Source: Aquatica leii
Taxonomy: Eukaryota > Arthropoda > Insecta > Coleoptera > Lampyridae
Assembly (NCBI GenBank): GCA_035610365.1
Contig: CM069432.1
Location: 232,708,532 to 232,772,531, forward strand
DNA: 64,000 bases
Direction of reading: 5' to 3'
Part shown: positions 56,709 through 64,000 of the stretch, piece by piece
Numbering within the stretch: the stretch's first letter is position 1
Layout: each line of letters starts with the position of its first letter
The notes under the pieces: model-generated
Told to the model about the DNA's origin: nothing
Database searches by the model: none
What the model saw: the letters and a program-made list of their open reading frames with translations, nothing else
Program-made: the position numbers and the translations under genes

Positions 56709-56743
56709 ATGCACCCTCTAAGGTAAGTCCATTGGGGGTGCAT
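56709..56743 (+). promoter_or_regulatory. LTR hairpin enclosing a splice-donor-like site
   Basis: ATGCACCC (56709-56716) pairs with GGGTGCAT (56736-56743). The 19-base loop carries AAGGTAAGT, a near-perfect splice donor. The same structure with compensatory changes is in the diverged LTR at 9330-9366, and an identical copy is in the 3' LTR near 63820. Confidence 0.65.
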
Positions 56744-56988
56744 ACTACAGAAGCGGACTTATGGTTGGCAAGGGTCATTAGTCCATTAAGCTACCCCTTC
56801 CTGGCGCCCTTTGATTTCGACATTATTATTTATCGATTTTGTGTTTTCGACAAGTCAATCCATTTCGATCACGAAACTTTTAAATAAAACTCACCCCATC
56901 TCCATTGAGCTAGTGGCACAACCCCCGTTTATGTTAACACATTGCAGGCAGTGACTTTGTGTTAATTTTGGAATGTAACATAAATAAT

Positions 56989-57008
56989 TTGGCGTCTCCA
57001 GCGTGTGG
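56989..57008 (+). other. Probable primer-binding site
   Basis: TTGGCGTCTCCAGCGTG, 8-9 bases after the proposed LTR end. TGG at the 5' side matches a tRNA CCA end; the tRNA itself is not identified. Confidence 0.5.
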
Positions 57009-57085
57009 CCTTTTTCGAATTTTAGTTTGCCTGTTAAGTTTCGTGATTTTTGGAAGATTTTACCGTTTTGTAATTTCATTTTAAA

Positions 57086-58489
57086 ATGGGTTACAAATTG
57101 ATTGTTGATCGTTTATCGCATAACGAATTACGTTATGAAATTTTGATTAGAGGTGGTGATGCATCGTTAGGTGTTGTCGTATTACGAGCTTTACTCAAGA
57201 ATTTCCTTATTGAAGAAGCTACCGGAAAATTATCTCGTCCCGTGTATCCTTTCGATTTTAATGCAGATAAGTTAGCGATTCGTGAAGGTATCGATGAGCT
57301 TAGAAAGTTAATAGATTCATTGAAAATTACTTCGACTACAAAAATTTCTTCTACTATTGAAACCAAAATTAAATATTTGTTAAACCGTATTGGCAATTCA
57401 ATTCCTGTTCAAGGTGACGATTCACAAGTTAAAGATGAGTTTTTAAAAGATTTAGTTGTTTTAATTTCGCAGTACGAACTTTTGGATAAACAAATTGTTG
57501 TTTCAAATCCGTCTACTTCCGCCGATGAAGTCATCGAACCTGTCGTTCAACCTTCTGTGGTTGATAACGCTTTACCGACGTCTTCTGCTGTTAGTCAAAA
57601 TTTTATTAGTCATGTTAAGAGTGTTTCAGTTTCAAAATGGAACCTTAAGTTTTCTGGTGATGCAAAGTCAATTTCATTGAATGCATTTTTAGAACGAGTT
57701 GCCGAACTTCAATTATCGCGTAACGTTTCAAGTCATCAGTTATTTTTGGAGTGTACTGATCTTTTTACAGGTCATGCTTTGATTTTTGTTAGATCCATTC
57801 GTAGTTCAGTTAATTCTTGGGAAGACTTAGTTAAGTTTTTACGTGAACAATTCCAGCCTACCGATTATGACGAACGACTTATTGAAGAAATTAAGCGTCG
57901 CACTCAAGCTAATGATGAGCCAATGGGTATTTACGTTGCTATTATTCGCAACATGTTTTCACGTCTCGATGAGCCTTTTTCTGAAGAAAAGCAGTTAAAG
58001 ATTTTATTAAGAAATATTTCTCCCGTTTATCAAACTCAGCTTGGTTTGTCGTCAGTTACTTCAATTGAGGAATTAATTAAATTTGGTCGTATTATCGAGG
58101 ACCGCATGCAAGCTATTGAAGCTTACACGCCTCCATCTCGTAGAAAGCAGGACATGGAGCCTGATCTCGCTTATGTAACATCTCAAGTTAAGGACATTGC
58201 CGTGTCTCGTTCTTCGAATAACGTTAGTAGTGGTGAAAAATCTACACCACCTGTTAGACAAAATTTACGACTACCGTCTTCTAGTATCGCACCTTCTTCA
58301 CGGAGGTTAGCTATCGTTAATGCGCCTGCTTCTTCTAATCGAAGTAGTCCGCAATTATGTTGGAATTGTAGGAAGCCAAACCATCGAGCTGCTTCTTGCA
58401 AAGAACCTAAGAAAGGTTTATTTTGTTATCGTTGTGGAAAACCTAACGTTACGGTCCGCACTTGTTCTAAGTGTTCGGGAAACGAGTAA
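57086..58489 (+). CDS. Gag polyprotein of the intact Ty3/gypsy element (467 aa)
   Basis: Structural protein of the element's virus-like particle. ATG 57086 is the first ATG of the open frame, about 100 bases past the primer-binding site. Residues 1-150 are predicted helical (starts MGYKLIVDRLSHNEL). The capsid-like retrotransposon-gag core is about 184-345, with KWNLKFSGDAKSISLNAFLE, LFLECTDLFTGHALIF, DLVKFLREQFQPTDYDERL and IYVAIIRNMFSRL. After a Ser/Pro/Arg-rich stretch, a CCHC knuckle C425-W-N-C428-x4-H433-x4-C438 is followed by a second Cys cluster, C447-x2-C450-x9-C460-x2-C463, lacking the usual His at the third position. The stop TAA at 58487-58489 lies inside the pol overlap, just after the frameshift heptamer. 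Intact. Confidence 0.95.
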   Translation: MGYKLIVDRLSHNELRYEILIRGGDASLGVVVLRALLKNFLIEEATGKLSRPVYPFDFNADKLAIREGIDELRKLIDSLKITSTTKISSTIETKIKYLLNRIGNSIPVQGDDSQVKDEFLKDLVVLISQYELLDKQIVVSNPSTSADEVIEPVVQPSVVDNALPTSSAVSQNFISHVKSVSVSKWNLKFSGDAKSISLNAFLERVAELQLSRNVSSHQLFLECTDLFTGHALIFVRSIRSSVNSWEDLVKFLREQFQPTDYDERLIEEIKRRTQANDEPMGIYVAIIRNMFSRLDEPFSEEKQLKILLRNISPVYQTQLGLSSVTSIEELIKFGRIIEDRMQAIEAYTPPSRRKQDMEPDLAYVTSQVKDIAVSRSSNNVSSGEKSTPPVRQNLRLPSSSIAPSSRRLAIVNAPASSNRSSPQLCWNCRKPNHRAASCKEPKKGLFCYRCGKPNVTVRTCSKCSGNE

Positions 58490-61400
58490 AGGACGTACTA
58501 AGAAGCCGTTTAGTGACGTCAGAGGTTAAAGTTAAATCGGCTGTCTACTTTAATAGTTTACATTCTTCGAAGAAAAAGAGTTTTGTTAAGAATAAAGTCG
58601 TGTTAGATTATGTTTTAGAGTCTGCTGAGTCTGACGAAAGACCTTTTGTCTACGTTAAAGTTTTTGGTCACGAAATTTTGAGTTTATTAGATAGTGGCGC
58701 TTCTCGCACTATTGTTGGTTCTAAGGGTTGGGAAATTTTTAGTCAGTTAGGTTTGAAGTTAAATAAGTCAGTTAAAGTTAATTGTATTGTAGCTAATGGT
58801 AAATCAGTACAAAGTTTAGGTTCACTTCTCGTCCCAATCGAAATTAAAGGAAAAATTGTTGTTTTAGAAGTTTTAGTTGTTCCTGACGTTCCGCATAATT
58901 TAATTTTAGGCGTTGATTTTTGGAAACAAGCAGGTATCGTTCCTGATCTTAGAAAAGGTGAGTGGCGTTTCGAAAATATGGACACCATTTCACAATTGGA
59001 AGATAAAGATTCCGTTATTCAGTCTCGTCTCGATCTTTCCTCAGAACAGCTCAATCAGTTAGACAATTTAGTTAGTAATCATTTTTCTTCTACGAATGAA
59101 AATTTTGGATGCACCAACTTGATCGAACATCAGATCAAGACTACTTCCGAACCAATTAAGCAACGGTATTACCGAGTTTCGCCGTTTATCCAGAAACAAA
59201 TCGATCTGGAGTTAGAAAAAATGTTGAAGTTAGGCGTTGTAGAAAAATCAAACAGCGCTTGGTCAAGCCCGATCTTATTGGTGAAGAAGAAGGACAACTC
59301 GTATCGTTTTTGCGTGGACTTTAGAAAAGTCAACAAAGTTACCGAAAAGGACGCTTATCCTTTACCTTACGTTTCGTCTATTTTAGATCGTCTTCGTGAC
59401 GCTAAGTTCATTTCATCTCTCGATATTAAGTCCGCTTATTGGCAGATTCCTTTAAGCGAAGAGTCTAAGCAGTTTACCGCTTTTACAGTTCCGAACCGTG
59501 GGTTATTCCAATTCACGCGTTTACCGTTTGGTTTAGCTAACGCACCAGCTTCTTGGCAGAGGTTGATTGATCGAGTTTTAGGTCCCGAATTAGAGCCTTA
59601 CGTTTTTGTTTATTTAGATGACGTCATTATTTGCGCTCCTTCCTTCGAGAAACACATGGAAGTGTTAACTGAAGTTCTTCGTCGCCTTAGAGAGGCTAAT
59701 TTGATGCTAAGTAAAGACAAATGTCATTTTTGTAAACCTGAACTTAAGTATCTTGGTTTTATCGTCAATTCTACTGGTTTGTCGGTTGACCCGGAAAAGG
59801 TCGATGCAATTTTGCGTATTCCAGTTCCCACTGGTGTCGCTGAAGTGAGAAGAATTATAGGCATGGCCTCGTGGTATCGCCGATTTGTACCAAATTTTTC
59901 GACAATTATCGCTCCATTGACGTCTCTGTTAAAGAAGAATTCCAGCTTTAATTGGACTAGTGATTGTGATGAAGCCTTTCAAATCATTAAGAATTGTTTA
60001 ATTTCCGCACCTATTTTGTCTTGCCCTGATTTCAATGTTCCGTTTACAGTTCAAACTGACGCTTCTGATTTTGGTCTCGGTTCAGTTCTTACACAGTTTA
60101 TCGACGGTGAAGAACGTGTTATTTGTTACAATAGTAGGTCGCTCACAAAGTGTGAACGCAAGTATTCAACTACCGAAAAGGAATGTTTGGCTGTCCTTTG
60201 GTCTATTGAAAAATTACGCCCCTATCTTGAGGGAACCACTTTCACTGTAGTTACCGATCACGCATCATTAATCTGGTTGCACAATTTGAAGGAACCTACC
60301 GGTCGTCTAGCACGATGGGCTGTTAGACTGCAGCAATTTGATTTTACGATCATTCATCGTAAAGGAAAGGATCATGTCGTACCTGACGCACTATCTCGTT
60401 CAGTACCAGCTATCGACAATATTACTACCGATTGTGACATTACCGAACCTAAGTCTTCGGACAAATGGTTATCGAAACTTATGGAACGTGTACGTTCAAA
60501 ACCTAACGCTTTTCCACAGTGGAAAATTAGTAACGGAAAGCTATTTAAGCATGTTACCGTAGACTATCCCGATCTTCGTTCTGAGAATGACAATTGGAGA
60601 GAAGTTGTGCCTAAGTCAAAACGACTCGAAATATTGTCAAAGTTTCACGATGAGCCTACCGCTGGACACCTTGGTATCTTTAAGACTCTCGAACGAATAG
60701 TTCCGCTTTATTACTGGCCTAAGATGAAGGCTGACGTTATTCGTTACATCAATGGTTGTAAAGTTTGTATCACGCATAAGCCAGAACAGAAACGTCCTGC
60801 TGGCCTTATGACCCGTCATCCTGTTGTGGACAAACCTTGGCAGTTGATCTCTACCGATCTTGTTGGACCGTTACCGCGATCTAAGAGTGGTTATTCGTAT
60901 ATTCTTGTGGTTGCAGATTATTTTTCGAAATTTGTTCTATTTTTCCCGTTACGTTCCGCTACTGCCGCAGCAGTTACTAAACGTCTTGAAGAAGATGTAT
61001 TTTTAATGTTTGGAGTTCCTCAATATCTTTTTTGTGATAACGGCACACAGTTTCGTAGTTCAGAATTTACGAAAATGGTTTCGTCATATAAGTCTAAAAT
61101 TATTTTTAACGCTAATTATCATCCACAAGCGAATCCAACAGAAAGAGTCAACCGAGTCATGAAGACAATGCTATCGTCGTATATCGAAGACAACCATCGA
61201 CATTGGGATAAGTATCTTGCTAAAGTAGCATGTGCTATTCGTACCGCTGTACATGAAGTCACCGGCTTAACGCCGTTTTTCGCTAATTTCGGACGTGAAA
61301 TCTGTCTCGACGGATCACGTCATGGAAAAACTACCGATTCAGACACTATCGACGATCTAGCTTTTGCTGATCGTACCTTTTTGGCCGAAAGAGGCCCAGC

Positions 61401-61707
61401 GTTTAGAGAAGTTTACGTCGACATTAAGAATCGCTTGAATGCCGCTTATGTCCGCGCTAAACATTATTACGATTTACGTCGTCGTCCAGCACCTTTTGAG
61501 GTGGGAGACACAGTGTGGCGAAAGAATTATGTCCTTTCTGATGCATCTCGATATTTCTCGGCCAAACTGGCACCTAAGTTTATCGGTCCGTTCTACGTGA
61601 AACGGAAAGTTTCGTATCAGACCTATGAGTTGTCTGATGACACGGGAGCATCTAAAGGCATATGGAACGCCAAGGACTTAAAGTTAAACCCGACTGGGGA
61701 TAAATAG
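58471..61707 (+). CDS. Pol polyprotein of the intact Ty3/gypsy element (1078 codons; PR-RT-RNase H-IN)
   Basis: The frame opens right after TAA 58468-58470 with a GTG codon, so it is expected as a Gag-Pol fusion through the -1 frameshift at 58477-58483, not from its own start. Domains: protease DSGASRTIVG (Asp74); RT with YRFCVDFRKVNK, SLDIKSAYWQIPL, RLPFGLANAPASWQ and YLDD at 381-384; RNase H TDASDFGLG (Asp530), TEKECLAVLW and VVTDHASL. Integrase has a zinc region H726-x6-H733-x29-C763-x2-C766 and catalytic Asp796, Asp856 and Glu891 (CDNGTQF; YHPQANPTERVNR). A C-terminal GPF/Y-type module is near 1039 (GPFYVKRKVSYQTYELSDD). The Asp-Glu spacing is 34 residues, one short of the usual 35. All catalytic residues present; no stops. 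Likely active or recently active. Confidence 0.97.
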   Translation: MFGKRVKDVLRSRLVTSEVKVKSAVYFNSLHSSKKKSFVKNKVVLDYVLESAESDERPFVYVKVFGHEILSLLDSGASRTIVGSKGWEIFSQLGLKLNKSVKVNCIVANGKSVQSLGSLLVPIEIKGKIVVLEVLVVPDVPHNLILGVDFWKQAGIVPDLRKGEWRFENMDTISQLEDKDSVIQSRLDLSSEQLNQLDNLVSNHFSSTNENFGCTNLIEHQIKTTSEPIKQRYYRVSPFIQKQIDLELEKMLKLGVVEKSNSAWSSPILLVKKKDNSYRFCVDFRKVNKVTEKDAYPLPYVSSILDRLRDAKFISSLDIKSAYWQIPLSEESKQFTAFTVPNRGLFQFTRLPFGLANAPASWQRLIDRVLGPELEPYVFVYLDDVIICAPSFEKHMEVLTEVLRRLREANLMLSKDKCHFCKPELKYLGFIVNSTGLSVDPEKVDAILRIPVPTGVAEVRRIIGMASWYRRFVPNFSTIIAPLTSLLKKNSSFNWTSDCDEAFQIIKNCLISAPILSCPDFNVPFTVQTDASDFGLGSVLTQFIDGEERVICYNSRSLTKCERKYSTTEKECLAVLWSIEKLRPYLEGTTFTVVTDHASLIWLHNLKEPTGRLARWAVRLQQFDFTIIHRKGKDHVVPDALSRSVPAIDNITTDCDITEPKSSDKWLSKLMERVRSKPNAFPQWKISNGKLFKHVTVDYPDLRSENDNWREVVPKSKRLEILSKFHDEPTAGHLGIFKTLERIVPLYYWPKMKADVIRYINGCKVCITHKPEQKRPAGLMTRHPVVDKPWQLISTDLVGPLPRSKSGYSYILVVADYFSKFVLFFPLRSATAAAVTKRLEEDVFLMFGVPQYLFCDNGTQFRSSEFTKMVSSYKSKIIFNANYHPQANPTERVNRVMKTMLSSYIEDNHRHWDKYLAKVACAIRTAVHEVTGLTPFFANFGREICLDGSRHGKTTDSDTIDDLAFADRTFLAERGPAFREVYVDIKNRLNAAYVRAKHYYDLRRRPAPFEVGDTVWRKNYVLSDASRYFSAKLAPKFIGPFYVKRKVSYQTYELSDDTGASKGIWNAKDLKLNPTGDK
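58477..58520 (+). promoter_or_regulatory. -1 ribosomal frameshift signal between gag and pol
   Basis: Heptamer G-GGA-AAC at 58477-58483 is in gag-frame register and of the X-XXY-YYZ type. An 8-base spacer (58484-58491, holding the gag stop) precedes a stem: 58492-58501 (GACGTACTAA) with 58510-58520 (TTAGTGACGTC), 10 pairs with one bulged G, 8-base loop. A -1 slip enters the pol frame exactly. Confidence 0.85.
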
Positions 61708-62235
61708 TTGTAGGTTTTACCGTTTGATTTTGTTTTTTTGTTTTGGTTTCTTGTTCGTTTATTTAGGTTAGTTAGTTTCGTTTTTGGGTTCCGTGTAGAG
61801 ACGGACTAAGAATATTTCTCTACAGTGGGGACACCACTTGTCGTAAGAGGCGACTAAACAACGGTTCTTTTATTTCCCTTTTTCTTTCTTCTGCTATCTT
61901 GTCTGTCCTTATCTTTTATTTCTGTAGTGTTTGTGGCTAGGTGCCATCGCTCGGTGAGGGCAGTAGTTGTGGGAAAAACGCAATGCGCGGATCTCGTGAA
62001 GCGCAGCGCGCCCTCTTCTATTGTGCAGCATCGAGTGATCTGTGTCGAACCCAAACATATGCTACCCTTCTTATCGTTTAGTTTTCGTTTCCGTTAGTTT
62101 CGTTAGGGGTTCTCGATGATTGCGAGATCGCGAGAACCATAGGTTTAGTTATCGTTTTGTTTTTGTTGTTGGGTTATGGGTTTTCGTTTCGTCTTAAATC
62201 TATTGCTTACAGAGTGATTTAAGAAATCCCTCTTT
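61708..62235 (+). other. 3' untranslated region of the intact element
   Basis: No open frame of note. Relatively GC-rich at 61925-62050. Three clean stems: TGTAGAGA/TCTCTACA (61794-61801/61817-61824), GTCG-loop-CGAC (61840-61854) and GGTTCTCG/CGAGAACC (62108-62115/62131-62138). Possible RNA-level function in export or packaging (inference). Confidence 0.6.
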
Positions 62236-62247
62236 AAGTAGGGGAGG
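62236..62247 (+). other. Polypurine tract
   Basis: AAGTAGGGGAGG directly before the 3' LTR start TGTAACC; the usual plus-strand priming site. Confidence 0.8.
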
Positions 62248-64000
62248 TGTAACCATCGTTTAGAATCGATTGGTTGATTGAGTAATGTTTGGTAACGGAC
62301 ACAGTATTTGGATTGACGTTTTTTTTCATTTAATGTATTTTGAAGTTGTTTTAATGTACTTTTGGATTGAGTTTAATAAGTTATTTTACGATTTTTAATT
62401 CAAAGTTACAATGTAAATTGTTGATAAAGTTTTGTATTTTGTTACGCCGTAAAAATTCCAGTTGTGAGTTATGTTTTCCTTCTGAGATATAATCGTAATT
62501 AAATCTATTTTCGCCGTTTGTTTATTTTAAGTTGGTTTATGAGTTCGTTGTTCGAGTACATTCGTACTTGAATTTCTTTATGTCAAACGTTTAGATTACG
62601 TGGAAAAATTAAGTCATTATCTTAATTTATTAGGCAGCTTAAATTCTTGTAATATAATAGTTTGTCAAATTGACAGTTTCACGTACAAGCGAAACGCTGT
62701 GTCCTAATTATATAAATATGACGTAATAAGTGCTGTTTGCCTCTTTATTGCACTTCTTCGCGAGAGTATTTTGGTGGTTGAGGTTTCGAACGCAGCCTTT
62801 GTGGAAAGGGCAGTCGACGAAAGTTGATATATAGACGTGTTTTTGGTAAATGAGGTACAAGTCGGAAGTTAGTTGATTGGCAGACGTCAAAATGTAGATC
62901 ACGCAGGTGATAATTCACCTTTTATAATAGTTACCGCGGAAGTAAGTGAAAATGGTACAGTGATGCTTTAGTGGAAAATAAAACTTTCCTTTTTCGTAAT
63001 TACGGTTCATGGAGATCACTGTTTTCCTAATTAATATCGCATGTTTCGTTAAGTGAATTTTGTGCGTGAGTTTGTTTCGCAATCTCATATCTTTCGCCTT
63101 GGAGGCGGATCAATAATAATTCTTCCGTTGGTAAATTTATTCATCTGGATTTGGTACCCTACCGAGGTCCTGGACGTTCTGCTGGCCTACGCTAACCAAA
63201 AGCCCGTCTTCGAGTAAATCAAGGTATTTATTTTGCACCATCTATTGATATGTGAAATTTACGTTTACGCGATTAAGTGTTAAAAGCTTTGAATTTTCAA
63301 TTAAAAATTACAAGTGTTTCGAAGTTATCGTTAATGTAACTAATTAATGACCGTATTTTACGGTACTGTTTTATCCCAAGTTTAAAAGTTATTAAACGGG
63401 ACCGAAATATCGATTCAAATTATATGTATATAAATTAGTTTTATAAGTATTTTTCATTTTGTTTTTAAGTTATATCGACACACACGGCCGTGATCATAGA
63501 TGTGTTTAGATTGATTAATTTGTGCTGTTTATTTCTTTAAAATTCTGTATTGTGTATTTTATAATTTTGTTTGTGTATTTTATTCCATTAACTGTAAATT
63601 TGTTTTGATCTAACGTGCATTCACGTAATTTTCTATTATTTTGCTACTGTTTTGTGTGATTAATTTTGTCAATTTCAATTCAATTATTTTATTTTATTAT
63701 TTTATTCATTTTGTTTTATTTTGTTCAAATAAATGTTAAATTATTAAATTGTAAAGAGCTTTTAATTCCGTCGGCCTCCGCGTGTGTAACTTTATTAGTT
63801 TATTTTAGATTTTAGCAAATGCACCCTCTAAGGTAAGTCCATTGGGGGTGCATACTACAGAAGCGGACTTATGGTTGGCAAAGGGTCATTAGTCCATTAA
63901 GCTTTACCCCCTTCCTGGCGCCCTTTGATTTCGACATTATTATTTATCGATTTTGTGTTTTCGACAAGTCAATCCATTTCGATCACGAAACTTTTAAATA
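62248..64000 (+). repeat. 3' LTR (truncated by the window end)
   Basis: Matches 55139 to about 56885. Differences seen by eye are indels in single-base runs near 62920, 63284, 63632, 63881 and 63905-63910; no substitution noticed. Confidence 0.92.

Larger units (their letters stand above)
55139..56980 (+). repeat. 5' LTR, about 1842 bp
   Basis: Starts TGTAACC at 55139. The end is placed at TGTAACA (56974-56980) because the diverged solo LTR stays alignable to that point and the primer-binding region follows. The minus-strand 64-codon frame at 55599-55793, repeated at 62708-62902, is chance reading within both LTRs. Confidence 0.85.
55139..64000 (+). mobile_element. Near-complete, apparently young Ty3/gypsy LTR retrotransposon (3' LTR cut by window edge)
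   Basis: 5' LTR 55139-56980, primer-binding region from about 56989, gag 57086-58489, pol 58471-61707, 3' untranslated region 61708-62235, polypurine tract 62236-62247, 3' LTR from 62248. Total about 9 kb if the right LTR has the same length (about 95 bases lie outside the window). Gag and pol are both uninterrupted. The LTRs differ only by a few single-base-run indels. There is no env-like frame. It resembles insect Ty3/gypsy elements with the YHPQANPTERVNR integrase signature. Its target duplication cannot be checked; the 5' flank is TATAC. Confidence 0.95.

Noticed and set aside
58471-58473. GTG as an independent start of pol
   Set aside because: Eukaryotic initiation there is unlikely, and the in-register slippery heptamer six bases on explains expression as Gag-Pol.
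61854-62054. 66-codon - strand frame in the 3' region of the intact element (env or accessory gene?)
   Set aside because: Antisense, short and without homology; no env-like frame exists on the + strand.

Overview
The window is AT-rich arthropod, probably insect, nuclear DNA. Short introns (about 47-80 bases), an R1-type LINE, BEL/Pao and Ty3/gypsy retrotransposons, a FLYWCH-type Mutator-like element, piggyBac, and IS630/Tc1/mariner relatives all fit that. Species cannot be read from the sequence. Only two host genes are supported. One is a complete four-exon ING-family (ING1/ING2-like) PHD-finger gene on the + strand (48931-50734). The other is the last four coding exons of a RASSF7/8-like coiled-coil gene on the - strand (53182-52339). 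They are convergent, tail to tail, about 1.6 kb apart.

From 1 to about 48.5 kb the window is a graveyard of transposable elements in AT-rich DNA. In order: a five-copy dispersed repeat family (3.1, 14.9, 17.0, 23.5, 30.6 kb); a Mutator-like element with 8-bp target-site duplication (5.0-7.3 kb); a diverged solo LTR (7.6-9.6 kb); a decayed Ty3/gypsy copy carrying a 234-bp foldback (10.0-12.8 kb); an R1-like LINE remnant (15.9-16.9 kb); a mariner-type remnant (17.7 kb); a composite inverted-repeat element (20.2-21.2 kb); a Crypton-like tyrosine recombinase remnant (24.1-24.5 kb); a piggyBac remnant split by a 1.3-kb insertion (26.0-29.2 kb); and a BEL/Pao remnant on the - strand (33.4-35.1 kb). 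Then come two long-TIR IS630/mariner-like elements with TA duplications (36.1-38.2 and 41.5-43.5 kb), a 407-bp hAT-like MITE with a perfect 8-bp duplication (38.6-39.0 kb), a pogo/Tigger remnant beside a 15-bp tandem array (39.2-40.1 kb), and a mariner remnant cut in two by a decayed Ty3/gypsy element (43.6-48.5 kb, GAGG duplication).

From 55139 to the right edge lies a nearly complete, apparently young Ty3/gypsy element. It has LTRs of about 1.84 kb (the right one cut by the window end), intact gag (467 aa) and intact pol (1078 codons: protease, RT, RNase H, integrase). Gag and pol overlap by 19 bases and are joined by what looks like a textbook -1 frameshift signal: heptamer GGGAAAC, an 8-base spacer and a 10-bp stem. 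The LTRs contain a hairpin that encloses a splice-donor-like sequence. The same hairpin, with compensatory base changes, occurs in the diverged solo LTR at 7.6-9.6 kb, so the two LTRs belong to related families and the structure appears to be under selection.
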